A stretch of DNA of 64,000 nucleotides. Origin: Plecoglossus altivelis (Eukaryota > Chordata > Actinopteri > Osmeriformes > Plecoglossidae). Numbering within the stretch: the first letter of the stretch is position 1; each line of letters opens with the position of its first letter. The notes beneath the pieces were generated by a model that saw only the letters and a program-made list of their open reading frames with translations, ran no database searches and was not told the origin of the DNA. Both the position numbers and the translations under genes were made by a program. The stretch covers positions 12,150,904 through 12,214,903 of the forward strand of contig BROE01000009.1 of the NCBI GenBank assembly GCA_036571765.1. Reading direction: 5' to 3'. Below are positions 23,566-36,400 of the stretch, in pieces.

Positions 23566-24068
23566 CCCTCTGCACAGTCTTCTCTGAATGGCCTGCTCAT
23601 GGTCAACGTCAGCCCAGTAACGATCACTGACATATGAGGGTAAGCCAATGCATACGACCACCCCCACTTCCAAAGTGTTGTTGGTACAGCCCAGCATGGC
23701 CAAATCCCCATGCTTGAGCAAGACGGCAGATTGTTCCATTCACCACTGAGCATAGAGGGGTACTCTACTGTCCTGTTGAGAAGCCTGGATGCCAAAGGGA
23801 GAAAAAACGGAGGGAAAGGGAGAGATAAAGATAGAGAGTGAGTAACGCAGCAATAGATAGAGGGATTTCCACCAGTCATCCATCTTCCTGTCCTAGTGGC
23901 CCCTGCCTGTGTGTTGTGAGTGACAGTGGGCCACGCGGAGACATCAAGCGCATTCCAAGAGCCGGCCCAATTACGGGCAGATGAGGGCCAGTCCTCTTTG
24001 TTTAAGAACAAAGCCAAGAGTGTCACAACTGTTCTTTAAAGAGAGCTCCTCCAGCCGCTGTGTGGGGT

Positions 24069-24128
24069 GGAGGGGGCTGGAGGGGGCTGGAGGGGGCTGG
24101 AGGGGGCTGAAGGGGGCTGGAGGGGGCT
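24069..24128. repeat. 10-bp G-rich minisatellite
   Basis: GGAGGGGGCT is repeated six times with one or two substitutions. Each unit carries a five-G run, so the + strand can form a G-quadruplex. Confidence 0.95.
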
Positions 24129-24245
24129 TGGGTTAGAATTGACCAGCTGGTTATAAATATCTATTAGTTGAGTTACTGGAAAGAAAATGTGCAGTTTGTT
24201 CGTCATCCACTCATCCAGGTGGTGAGCCTGGTGGTTGCAAAATTC

Positions 24246-24327
24246 AGAGAGGAGGAGAGAGAAGTGGAAGAGAGAGAGGGAGGGAGGGAGAGAGAGGGAG
24301 GGAGGGACAAAGAGAGAGGGAGGGAGA

Positions 24328-24358
<31 letters not shown>

Positions 24359-24365
24359 TGAAAGA
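24246..24365. repeat. (GA)n / (GGGA)n polypurine tract
   Basis: An uninterrupted purine-rich run including GGGAGGGAGG blocks and a terminal pure GA run. Confidence 0.9.
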
Positions 24366-24369
24366 GCAA

Positions 24370-25900
24370 TGAACATGAACTGAAACCTGTTTCAGTTTGT
24401 CTCTTCCAGGAATGAGGAATTTGACTAATTCTTATATAAAAGCCACATGTCCTCCCTAAATGGAAGTCTCTCTGTGAGACAGAAAGATCTAGAACAGATC
24501 TCTGCAGCAATTTTGTCATCAGTGTAAGACTCGGTTTATGGTTACATCAACGTGGATTATCTGTGCACACAGATCTACAGTTGTAATTCTCCAGAGAGGA
24601 TATGAGAACCGTTCATGAGTTGGCTTGGCCGTTGTTGAAGCTCACCATCGCTTTCATGAGAGCAGATTGTAGCGTAGCAAACTTCCACATGCTGTCGGTA
24701 CGGAGAAACATCCTGCGAGTCTCGCATCCTGACGGCTTCATCTCAGGTCGCCCTCCACCCCCCCACCCCCACCCCCGGCCGCCCCCCCCTTGAGAAAAAC
24801 CCACCATCCTAAATAAGTAGGTCAATCGAAAACGATTGCCCGTAAGGTGACGGCTGCAGGTAGGAGAGTGTGCATGTGTGCGTCCCTGAGGAGGATGCCT
24901 CGGGTCATCCTTCTTCAGCCTTCGTTGTGCAACTGTTCGGCTGGTGGCCGGGCCAAACACTGGTGTGTTTGAGTACAGAGGGGCGGGATGTGTTTAGAGT
25001 TTGATTCCCACTGCAGTAAATGAAAACACAGAGGGTAATGTGTGTTTATTCCAAATACAGCTGCCTCTCAGCCGCCTCCCTCTCTCTCCTAACCTCTCTG
25101 GAAGAGCAAAGCACACCACCATCACCTGAACCTTAAGTACACACACTGCAGAACTGCAGAAAATACACATTATGCACACACCCTAGTAATGCGCGCACAC
25201 GCACACACACACACACACAACCACTTGCAACAACTTGCGCACACACAGATGCATCAACACTGAGGTCTGGATGATCAAATAAAAAAATACATAAAAATTG
25301 GAACGTTCATAGTAGCCAAGGCTACTACTTATGGGTGGGATAAACTGAGAGTTGAGTAAACAAATTGTATTCGTATGCGCTCACTTTGTCTTGCAGTCAG
25401 TGACCTGAATGTCTTCTGCAGTTTATTGGTTCCAAGAGTAGATTGCGTTACAAACCTTGTGTTTACGTATTTGTCGTCAGAAATTAGTTGCTCTCGCGCA
25501 CTCGCTTTCTGACAAATGCTACCCTCTAGTGGTCACTGAGTGGGACCCTTTTTAGCCAGAAATCGTAACATAAAATCGTCTCCACCGTCATATTGTTTTT
25601 CCTCTGGTTGAAAGTAAGAATTTGCCTCCATCTAGTGGACATTGTTTGATACTACTATGTAAGCGCTACTAGCAAAAATCTCTGACTCACATTATGGGAC
25701 TTAATTTAGAAATAATCAGTTATATCTTTAAAAAGTGATGTACGTTTCTCGACAAAGTTAAGTTTTGTACTTCACCACTAGTGACATCACTGTATCGCTA
25801 TAATATCCGCGCACTTCTACGTGAGCGTCCACATTACAAATCTTGTGATCTTGCCTCTAGCAGTCTCTGGAGTTGCCAGGCGGAGAGTTCATGGTACTCA
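24370..25900. other. Upstream flank of ddhd1, no gene seen
   Basis: Mostly complex sequence with a short CA run at 25197-25220. A pair of CTCF-like motifs lies at 25518-25535 and 25624-25640 (listed separately). From about 25270 onward the sequence is AT-rich and repeat-free. I see no exon. Confidence 0.65.
25518..25640 (-). promoter_or_regulatory. Two CTCF-like motifs, minus orientation
   Basis: GCTACCCTCTAGTGG (25518-25532) and CCTCCATCTAGTGG (25625-25638) read on the minus strand as CCACTAGAGGGTAGC and CCACTAGATGGAGG. Both start with the CCACTAG core of CTCF sites; the first fits better. They lie about 1 kb upstream of the ddhd1 start codon. Similar motifs also occur inside dispersed repeats, so binding is only a possibility. 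Confidence 0.35.
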
Positions 25901-26582
25901 AAACGGGAGATTAAGTCACTCGATAGCCACCAATAGCAACCACGACTTTACTTTATGTATTCAAGTGCAGTGAAGATTAATGTTCTGCAGGTGAAAAATG
26001 GGTTTGGCAAGAGGAGAATGATATTTAAAAAAGTATATGACACCTCGGTAGAGGAATACTGGCCAAACCAGGCAACCATTCAGCTGTCACGGAAAGAGGT
26101 AGGGTAGTTCGCCAGCCACGCACTTGATTCATCATGCAAGCCGGTGGGTCACAGGAAGACGAAACTATTTGAAATGACATCCAATGTGACAGTAAGGAGG
26201 TAATAGTGTTCATGGTGAAATTAACACCACCATCGGAGAGGGTCTATAATTGATCTCAGCAAGAATGTGTCTTTGTACTACAGTCGAATCAAGTGGACAG
26301 TAGGAGGAACTGTACGAAGCTTGTACGAAGCTTGTCCTTGCTGCTTCGGCTCTACTACAGTACTTAGCTAGCTGTAAGCTAGCGCTAACTAGCTTGCTAG
26401 TCGACTGTGTCTTGCAGCTTATTGTGTCAATGTAGCTAGCTAGCTAGCTTGCTCTTGCTTGCTAAACTATTAGCCACTACTCATAAGACCTATGACAACT
26501 TGTTTTGCTGCGTACTGCGTAGCGTTGTATTGGTTTGAAACACCGACTGGTGGACTGCGAGTTAGTTGGTTGCTTAATAGTT
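25900..26582 (+). promoter_or_regulatory. ddhd1: ddhd1 promoter and 5' leader
   Basis: The segment just upstream of the ddhd1 start must contain its promoter and 5' UTR, but no TATA box in a convincing position or clear transcription start can be picked. The proximal part (about 26280-26470) holds a direct repeat of TGTACGAAGCT and a GCTA-rich, self-complementary stretch (GCTAGCTAGCTAGCT at about 26434-26449). An in-frame TAG at 26520-26522 closes the reading frame upstream, so translation cannot begin further 5' in the same exon. Confidence 0.5.
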
Positions 26583-27405
26583 ATGAGCAGTTATAGAAAC
26601 AAGGCATCTTTTCTAAGCTCTACTCAGAGCCCGAATAGTAATAACAAAGGCTCGTCAGCTGTCAGCAATAACAACCAGGAGTGGGACTTGGGAAATGATG
26701 TGTTTGTGTGCTGTTACGAGCAACCCATGGGCGAAACAATGCAGGCCGGGATGCACTCTGTTCAGGCGGGCCTGGACAGACACCTGCCGCTACTCCGCGG
26801 CTCTCAGGACGGTATGATGCTGGGCTTGGAGAATGCCTTCCCCGGGTGTCACAACCAGAATTCTTCCGCAGCCTACCTCGACACGGGTTTGAACTTCACC
26901 GTAAATGACAGGGATATTGGCGTCCCTCTGTATGAGAGTAGAAAGCGGACTCGCTCCAACAGTTCCAGACACCGGTATGAGGTTGTGACAGAACTCGGTC
27001 CGGAGGAGGTGCGGTGGTTTTACAAAGAGGACAAAAAGACTTGGAAGGCGTTCGTTGGACACGACTCGTTGAAAATCGAGGTCGCGTACCGTAAATTTTG
27101 CGAGCTAAACCCTGGAATTAAACGCCAGGGCACTGCAGGCACGGAAGTGAGGGGTGATGAAGCGCCTACAAGCGGGGTAGAGGTGACGAACGGAGGTTTC
27201 AACGGAGTTGAGAGAGCTGGACCGGTTCCTGTGGAGACGAGAACCAGCAGTGTGCATGGAGACACCGGCTCCATGGAAAGATCCACCTCTACAGACGAAA
27301 GAGACCTTGACAACATCATCATCAGCGTGGAGGCTGTCTGTGTCAGGGGTGGCCTGTATGAGGTGGATGTCAAAGAGAGAGAATGTTTTCCTGTTTACTG
27401 GAATC
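26583..27405 (+). CDS. ddhd1: ddhd1 coding exon 1 (residues 1-274)
   Basis: The start is the ATG at 26583 (MSSYRNK); the frame upstream reaches only a TTG at 26535 before the TAG at 26520, so this is the first usable ATG, with G at -3. Residues 1-129 are rich in Ser and Asn and do not align with the Gly/Ser/Pro-rich human N-terminus except for a short EWDLG...VCCYE patch near 33-45. From 130 the sequence is strongly conserved (RYEVVTELGPEEVRWFYKED), a WWE-like segment. An acidic linker follows at about 180-245, then VCVRGGLYEVDV (252-263). The donor is GTGAGT at 27406, phase 1. Confidence 0.93.
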
Positions 27406-30400
27406 GTGAGTATAAAAACACATTCCCTCCCTCGGCAGGCAATCTGTCATTATAAGTGTAAATGTATTTCATGTGTAACTCGAAACTCCCACCATTGTCA
27501 CTGAGTCTGTCAAGTTACAAGAGCAATTCACATGTTCCTGCCAAACCAACGGGGCACCCAGGCAATGCCAGATGTTGAGTGGTTTCCATAATCCAGTCCT
27601 AATTCCTGCAGCCCAGCCGGGATGACCACCCAACATGGACTAGTTACTCCGCAGATTACCAACTCTTTCACACAGGCAAACAACCAAGGCTTACATGGTT
27701 AGGAGGGACTGTCAGGGGGAAATACTGAGTAGGCCTTCAAATGGGTCATTAGAGATGCTTTCACCAATGCTGTAGCTCATAGCGACCCCGGTTGCTAGGC
27801 TGTTTAACAGGCTAGTGAGTGTCCCTCCGTCCTTGCCCTTCCACCTCTCAAATAGACCCATTTACAACAGCCAGCCCCAGCTAGCCTTTCCAGCCTGGTG
27901 GCACCTCTCTTAAGCTCTGCTGGGCCGTACTAAGTAGGCCTATTTCATGGAGGTTTCCAAGAAATCCACCAGAGATGAAACAAAAGTCTGCCTGCCTGTT
28001 TCTTAAGAGTCCCTGATAACTAAAGCCAAGTATTTCCCCTTAGTGTGGAGGCACAGGCACACTTCATCTGAGGCAGCTTTGTCAAGTCTGGTTTTCACTG
28101 TACCCATCAGTTTTGGACTGTGAGAACACTACTAGCTGCCTGTCAGTCTGTGGTCGAACATTGTCTCCTATCAAACAGGGCTATTTTCCCTGACCTCCTG
28201 AGTATTTGCATAACTTTGGAAAAAGAAATCATCGTATTTGAGGGGGGAATGTAAAGGGCTAGTCACTCTTCCAAAGCATTCTTGACACCGATTCGAATTC
28301 AGGGCTGTGGATGCCCTGTGCTTGTCACTGGAGAATTATGTCATCTTATCGCCTCGGTGTGATTAAACTTGGCCTCTCTCCGCTCAAGTCTCAGAGAGAT
28401 CTCTCTGGTGGATCAGCCTTCCTGGCGGATCCACAAAGGAACCGTGGCGAGGCCCACTTCACCATGTTGACCACGGAGGTTCTAGAACCCCCCCCCCCCG
28501 GCCTGCTGGTTGTTAGCATCTACCCCTTCTCTTTCCTTCTCCTCGTCTTTGCTCATCGCTCTCTTTCCTTCCAAATGCTTCTCTCACTCGTCTCGCCGTC
28601 CCTCCACAGAGCAGGACTGCATCCCCGTCATGCGGGCCATGTGGTTCATCGACGGCACCTGGCTCCCATTGGAGGAGGACGAGAGTGACCTCATCGAGCA
28701 GGAGCACCTAACCTCTTTCCGCGGCCAGCACATGCAGGACAGCTTTGAGTCGGATGTGGTAGCCAAGACCGTGGACAGCAAAGATGGTGAGTCCCAGGGA
28801 GGCGTGGCCATCCCAGTCCTGTTCACCCCAGTAGCAGCACCTTAAGGCTGCCAGGTCCTTCTCTTCAACACCTTGGTCCGGGTAGGAGCTACATGGTTAT
28901 ACGGCAGCATAGACTTCAATGTAGCCCGACTCTCCAGCGTGATCTGCAGACTTAGATCCCAGCCTGGCATTAAGCGCTCAGTTGATTTTGATTCAGTTGT
29001 TCAAGTCCTGGACTGGAACCCAAGCCTGCCCGCTGCCGTAATTCACTAGAACCAATGTTGAATAGAGGATATCTCTCTTTCTCTCTTTCTGTCTCTCTCT
29101 TTCTCTCTCTTTGTCCCTCTCTCTTTCTCTCTCTCTCTTTCTCTCTCTTTGTCCCTCTCTCTTTCTCTCTCTTTCTCTCTCTTTGTCCCTCTCTCTCTCT
29201 CTCTTTCTCTCTCTCTGTCTGTGTAAGAAAGCTTCAGCTGCTACTATAGCCGTTAAGCTCATCAGTATTCCAGCCAGACTCTCCTCCTAGAAGACATCTA
29301 TAATGCAGTGGAATAGCTGCAGCTTCGGTGTGGGTCTACATTGTCTGAAGACCGGCTCTTGTCCGAGTAAGTTAGGGACCCGGTGCCTGTCTTTAGGACC
29401 TGTTACTTCAGCGCTGTGAGAGATACGCTGAGTCATCCTCTCATATTGTGTAGCGAAGCATTCCCTCCCGATCAGTGTGAACGCAGGTGGTGTAATGCCT
29501 CTCTTGGTTGCGGTTTTGCGCTAGTCCAGTGAGGATCGTTTTGCGTCCGGTTTGGACTGCGTGAGTCAGGCATGGTGTGAGTTAGCCTCTGTAATAACCT
29601 GCCTGTGGTTCTGAGAAAGGGGAGCGAAGGGAGGGAAAGGTGTCTCAAGGCAGATAGGATATTTCTAGAGAGTGAGAAAACTCTTCCACTGGGAAATGTG
29701 TTCAGCAAAGATATGAGCTGGGTTCAATCACAAGGTGTCACGTAGGGAGAGACAGGGTGCTGTTGCTGTGTGAGAGGGGGAGAAGCGGGGGAGAGTGATA
29801 GAAGATAGAAGGGTTCTCACTACTATGCCTGGAGGGTATATTTTGGCAAGATAAAAGTGAGTGGCAATATTGGGCAATGATCTGGCAAGAAAAAATACAA
29901 GTCTTAGCTAAGACCTCGTAGCTAAGACCTCGTAGCTAAGACCTCGTAGCTAAGACCTCGTAGCTAAGACCTCGTAGCTAAGAGCTTGCCACTTCTTTCT
30001 TGGCCAGAGCACACACCTGCACACTGGCTCAGATATCACACATGTAAACCAGAGTGATAAAAGCAACTTCATGTTTTAGCACAGTGATTGATTGGCTCAT
30101 ATTTGAATTGTGATGAATCTCTGTGTTGGTGCGTTTGACTCTTTGACTGCGTTTGATGGGATAGAACCAAGACACTTTGAATCACAACATAATATCCAGA
30201 GGAGCCCCGCTGCCAACACATGTCCCTAGAAGGGCAGTTTGTCCATCATACAGGCAGGGCAGCAAGGGGAAGAGTGGAGTAGGGCTGTGCAGGCAGGGCA
30301 GCAAGGGGAAGAGTGGAGTAGGGCTGTGCAGGCAGGGCAGCAAGGGGAAGAGTGGAGTAGGGCTGTGCAAGGCGCAGGATGGAGTAGGGCTGTGCAAGGC

Positions 30401-33400
30401 GGAGGGTGGAATAGGGCTGTGCAAGGCGCAGGGTGGAGTAGGGCTGTGCAAGGCGGAGGGTGGAGTAGGGCTGTGCAGGTAGGCTAGCAAGGCACAGGGT
30501 GGAGTAGGGCTGTGCAGGCAGGCTAGCAAGGCACAGGGTGGAGTAGGGCTGTGCAAGGCGCAGGGTGCAGTAGGGCTGTGCAGGCAGGCTAGCAAGGCGC
30601 AGGGTGGAGTAGGGCTGTGCAGGCAGGCTAGCAAGGCGCAGGGTGCAGTAGGGCTGTGCAGGCAGGCTAGCAAGGCGCAGGGTGGTTTGGCAGGCTGCTC
30701 AGTCTTGTCACCAAGCCTTCTGTGTTCTCAGCTGCCCTTGGCTCAGCCACAGGCCTTCACACAGAATCACATGATGATGATCAGGAACTCTGGAAGGTCA
30801 CTGCTTCACCTAACTAAGCACACAGTATCGCACACACCTACGCACACGCACGCGCGCACACACACACAGACACACACACACACAGGAAGGGCACATGAGT
30901 CATAATCAAATAGCCATCGGAGTGTTTGAAATATGATACAAGGGCTTTGTGACATTCTCAACCACACGCAACACACACATCCGCACATTTAACAAGTGGA
31001 TGAACTGCCACGTCACATGACCTTGTCTTGTCCACTTCGGAGAATCTATGCATCATTGCCCAGAGTTCCTCTTCGCTCGTTCACTCCAGCGCGTTGTTCT
31101 CCGCAGGAACGTGCATTCGTAACACCGCAACGCAGCACTGTGTTCCACAATGATCCTGTCCTAGTCCGTCAGATTAATAATAGCACACAGAGACAAGACA
31201 CCCGACATGCCTTTTTAATTGGGAATGTATTTCTCACTCGTAGGTGAGACATTTAAGCTCAGCGCCTTTTATTTAGGATGCGTGTGTTTTCAGGCCCCTT
31301 ATCTCTCTGCAGAGGACTAGTATCAGCCTCTGATCCCCTCCACCACCATTGTCCTCACTTTCTCCCCCTCCTCCCCCCCCCTCCCCCGTCCTGCTACTGA
31401 GAAGTAAATGAGGCAGAAAGCTAAGGCCAGGGGAAGCCATACAGGCAGCTATCCAAGCAAGAGATCACAATGCAGGCAGGACGACCTGTACGCTGTCACG
31501 GCAATATGTTCTCTCCCTCCCTCCGCTTCTATCCACACACACACATAGACACACACACACACACTTACACACACTCTTTCCTACAGCCTGAGGGACCACT
31601 TCTGACGGGAACACACACACGAACATGCGCACATTTGGCATTGCGTTGACATACCACAGGCCTGCGTGCCCGTGGCGGCCTTTTTGCCATGTTGTTAGCA
31701 GTGCTGCGGTTGCCAGGTTTGACAGAGACGCACAGACTGGAAGACGATGCGGCAGCTCAGCGGGAGCTCGGTGACTCCCTGCCAAGCCAGTCCATGTGGT
31801 GACTCAAGACACCTAGAACAGGAAGTCAGTGTTGCTAGCTGGGGCTCCCACTGCAGCCTCTGTTTGTTGTGTGTTCGGCTAGGGTGCTTTATGGCTGTTC
31901 CCAGCTTGTGTTTGATGGCAAACATTGAAGCAGGAGAAGGCAAGATTTAGTACACACACACACACACACAAGCTCTGTCACTTTTGAACTGTGATCCCAC
32001 GTTGAATACAGCAGTAAGGAAAGGCGATGGGCATGTGCATTTGATGTGACAATGTGTCATAGAGAAGGTGGAAGATGAGCATGTGTACGTGTGAGATGAG
32101 CACAGTGTTTCAAGGTCAAAGAGCGATGAAGAGATGTCCATGTAGGATGTCCCAGTCATCCATGTTCCTATCAGGGAAGGAGGAGGGTTTGGTTTGCGTT
32201 ACCACGCCAACACCCCAGTACCCCATACCTGTCTATGGAGGCCTGGATGTCTGTCCAGGTCTCCACATTAGTCTCATGGTGTTCCAACCTGGATAACACC
32301 ATCAGCCAGAGCTCCCAGTAGACCTGCCCTGATCTGGTGGGTCATCTGAACCAACACCATTGTTGTTGCAGCAGCAGAGGAACCCGCTGTAGCCCCCCTG
32401 CCTCTTCCCACAAATAACCCCACTGCATGCTATCTAGGTCTAAGAGCGCACTTTCACTGCATGTTTCCATATTGACTCTGGAAGTCCTATGCCAGCACTG
32501 TATTCTGTACAGTATTGAACCCTATACTCAGGCCTTCAACCACAGATCATTAGAGCTCATGGAAGTTGATCAACTGTCAATCTGCATGCATTGTGCTAAA
32601 TGGCGATGTTACACCACAGAGGAGAAACCATGGTGATTTCTTTTTGTTTATGGTTAATGGTATCCTGCCTCCTCCAGCCTTTCCAGAGGGGCAGAGGTAG
32701 CCTGCCTCCCCACCTCAGAGCCCTGCAAGTGGGCATCATGCTGCCTCTTACTGCCCCCCTGCCTCCGACCTGCCAACCCTGGTGGAGTCAGCAGATCCCT
32801 GCTGAGTGAGGCCTTCTCTCCCCCCCTCTCCCTCTCTCTCTCTTGCTCTTTCTCTCTCTCTCTCTCTCTTTTCTCTCTTTCTGTTTCCTACTTAGCTTGG
32901 TGGTGTCGTCAATACAGCCTGTCGCTTTTTACGTTTAGCTTGCACTTTCTAGCCCAGACATTAGTGGTCAAATCAGTAGTAGCCGGGTATAAACCCTCCA
33001 TAGCTAGTAATCAGCGCTATTTATAACGTCTATTTATATATTAAGAAAATGGAAGCGGAGGGAAAGACTGAGTAGAGTAGGAGGGTCTTGTGATGGATTG
33101 GAACAGGAATTTATTACTGCTGGCTTCCCTTTAAAATGACTTGGTTCAACCGCAATGCATATAATAACACACTGCCCGAAGGAGCGACCGTTTTTGACCC
33201 GACAGAGAAAGCTAGGCCTACGTCAGTCTATTTAGTTCTCTGAGGTGCTGTACTGTACTGTTACTACATACTACTGCATACATGAATGTCATTAATAATC
33301 TCATTTTGTACCCATTGTGTCTTGATTCCAGTTGTTTTGTGTGTGTTGGACGTGATGTATATCTTTAACTGCTCAGAATGTACCTCTGTCTCATCATTAC

Positions 33401-36400
33401 CAGTCTGTCCTTTTGATAGGCTGGGCACAAACCAAATGTGTTAACTGTGTTACAATTGGTTGCTGTTCTGTTAAACAAACGCGAAACTGATAACAGCCAA
33501 TTATAACTTTCATTCCCTAAACTATAGACCCTATTGAAGCACAGTGACTAATAAAAATTGGCCTTAAATAATATAATCAACATGTGTTACTCTGGCTGTC
33601 TGTGGGGCACTCATCAAGCAGTGTTGTGATTGGGAACAGATCTGTAACAGACTGGTAGACCAGACCACAGCACTAGTTGATTAATGCTCTATGGGATGAG
33701 GCGTGCGTGTGTGCGTGTGTGCGTGTGTGTGTGTGTGCGTGTGTGTGTGTGGCAGGCTCACCATTACTCACTTTCTCTTGGTTGTTAGTTCTCTCCCACC
33801 TGCCCCCTTTCTACCTCCCCTTTCTGTTCAAATGGAGCGGATATCAGACGAGTGCTAAAACTACATGTCACAAGCGCAAGCGCTGCCAAGGTACTGTAAA
33901 AACAACCACAAAAAAAACGCCTGCAACTTTCTACATTTTTCTACTTCTGTCATAGATGCTGCAGCTCCCCCCCCCCCCCCCTCGCCTTCCCCCAAGCCCC
34001 CCAGCGTAGATCCTTGCTTTGAAATGAACTGGATCCCTCTCTCCTCCTCTTTTTCTCACTCTCTTTCTCTCTGGCTCGCCCAGCTGTTCCTTAAACCCAG
34101 ACTCAGTTGGACCTGGTTCCAGTACAGCAGAGTTTAGACAGTTCTAGTACATCCTATATACTTCCTATAGACACGGTTCCTACACCAGCCCGCCCTCCTC
34201 TGGGCCCAAGTTTGTCAATGCTGCTACGGTAACCGTTGCCGCTTCTCTTTTATCCATGTGAGGACTCCCTCCAGTCTGGCTGTTAGTAGGACAGATCCTC
34301 TTGCAGTGCTGCACTGGGTAGCCATTTCTCCATCCTGCTCTCTTTCTTTTTCCCTTCTCCCTTTTTGGGATGACATGTTAATGAACCTCCAGTATTAGCT
34401 GAGCTGACGCAGCTCTCAAGGCCCCAGAACAAAGCCCTCGTTGAGAGGCCTTTGGAGGAACAGAACAGAACAGAGCGTCCATTGAGGAGCCAGAGAGCAG
34501 CCCTGGCCTGGCCTGTCCTGCCCTGCCCCTGTCCTGGTCCCCGTCCTGCCCCTGTTCTGCCCCTGCCCTGATCCCTGTCCTGCCCATGTCCTGATCCCCA
34601 TCCTGCCCCTGTCCTGCCCCTGCCCTGGTCCTTGTCCTTCCCTGCCCTGGTTCCTGTCCTGGTCCCTGCCCCTGCCCTGGTCCCTGTCCTGCCCCTGAAC
34701 TGCCCTGGTCCCCGTCCCTGTCCTGGTCCCTGCCCTGGTCCCTGTTCTGGTCCCTGTCCTGGACCCTGTCTCTGTCCTGGTCCCTGTCTCTGTCCTGTCC
34801 TGGTCCCTGCCTCTGTCCTGGTCCCTGTCTCTGTCCTGTCCTGGTCCCTGCCTCTGTCCTGGTCCCTGTCCTGGTCCCTGTCCTGGTCCTGTCCTGGTCC
34901 CTGTCTCTGTCCTGGTCCCTGCCTCTGTCCTGGTCCCTGTCCTGCTCCTGTCCTGGTCTCTGTCCTGTCCTGGTCCCTGTCTCTGTCTTGTCCTGATCCC
35001 TGTCTCTGTCCTGGTCTCTGTCCTGGTCTCTGTCTCTGTCCTGGTCTCTGTCCTGGTCTCTGTCCTGTCCTGGTCCCTGTCTCTGTCCTGTCCTGGTCCC
35101 CGTCCTGCCCCTGTCCTGGTCCCTGTCCTGGTCTCTCCAACCCTGGTGCCTGCACAGTCAAAATGCTCTAGGCTGTGGAGGGTGAGACCCCTTTCTCTCT
35201 CTAACACCAAGCTGAGGGGGCTTCTGGATTTTTCCGGCGTGCCATTCTGGGAGATCTTATGGCCCTTCTCAGGCAGTGCAGCTTTTAGTACACTCAGTAT
35301 TACCCCGGTGAGGATGTAAGGCTGCAACGTGTGTCAGGCCAGTCTTGTTATCACCTAAGTGTGTCGAACACTGAGCCATTTGGACACACTGCTGTAATTA
35401 ATTTGAGCAAAGAAGCTTTGCCTCGGTTTAGCAGCACCATCTTCCAGGAAACTAGACAAGACAACCTCATCTACTACTTCCCTTCCTGTTCATTTGAGCT
35501 CTCCTGTGTCTCTTTCTCTATATCTCACTCTCTCCCTCTCTTTCCCTCGCTCACACGCCAGCCCTTTCTCCCTCCGTTCCTCCGCCCCCGTTCTCCGGCC
35601 AGAGTTGGAAATCTCCCCCAGTAAAACCTCTTAACCTCTTGCGACTGACTAGATCCTGTGCGTGCTTTGATCCCTGTTCTCTCTCTCCCCCTCCTCCCCC
35701 CCCCCCTTCTGCTCGCCCCAGGCGCAAATCAGCGCTGCCTTGCACTGTAAACCAGGAAGAGTCTGAGCACGGCCCCCCGTCTCACTTCCTCTCAGTGACA
35801 ACATGCCCTGTGGTACGCCAGCCAAGCTGGTGTCCGTCTTTCAGATGTCTGGGCTCGTCGCTTTAGCCGTTGCAGGACATCCTGTTTTACAGTGGACTCT
35901 CGGAGCGTTCCGGTACATCTAAATGAGTCTGAAATGGCTTTTATACTCCTCCTTCTCGTTTCGACACAATCATACGGAGGACATGCTCAAGTGATGGCGT
36001 GTACCACGATTTGAACAGTCGGTCGCTAGCACGAAGGAGCAGAGGAGAGAGGAGGAAACCGTTTCAGACCGTTGAGATGAACCCTAGGTGTGTGTAGTTG
36101 TCGAATGGGCTCTTCTTCCTTTCCCCTCCAATGAGTAGAGCAGTTAGACTCCTTGCTGTGGACAAGCCCTGTTGTCGTCTGTAGTGTTGTAGTGGTTGTG
36201 AAGCATGTTTTACCTCACGCCTGGTGTTCCTTTTTGAAGCACTGCAATGATAAATGAACTCCTGACTTCCTAACCCACCTTGACCAGCGAAGGATCCGCT
36301 GCACCTGCAAACCATTTTCCATTCAGGTTCCAAATGTAAAAAGGATTTCAGCGAACAGCCATTTTGTCCAGAGCCGAAGGAAGGCTTTTCTGACGGTGCT

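Noticed and set aside
26535..26582. Sixteen-residue N-terminal extension of ddhd1 beginning at 26535
   Set aside because: The codon at 26535 is TTG, not ATG, and a TAG lies just upstream; a vertebrate nuclear gene would start at the ATG at 26583.
30177..30673. Repeat proteins of GVGLCKAQ and LHSPTPPCALLAC type
   Set aside because: Artefact of a minisatellite with 27- and 39-base units.
34283..35327. Minus-strand ORFs of 292 and 303 residues rich in GQDRDQD
   Set aside because: They are translations of the CCTGGTCC minisatellite, which has no stop triplets; no splice sites, domain or conserved start.
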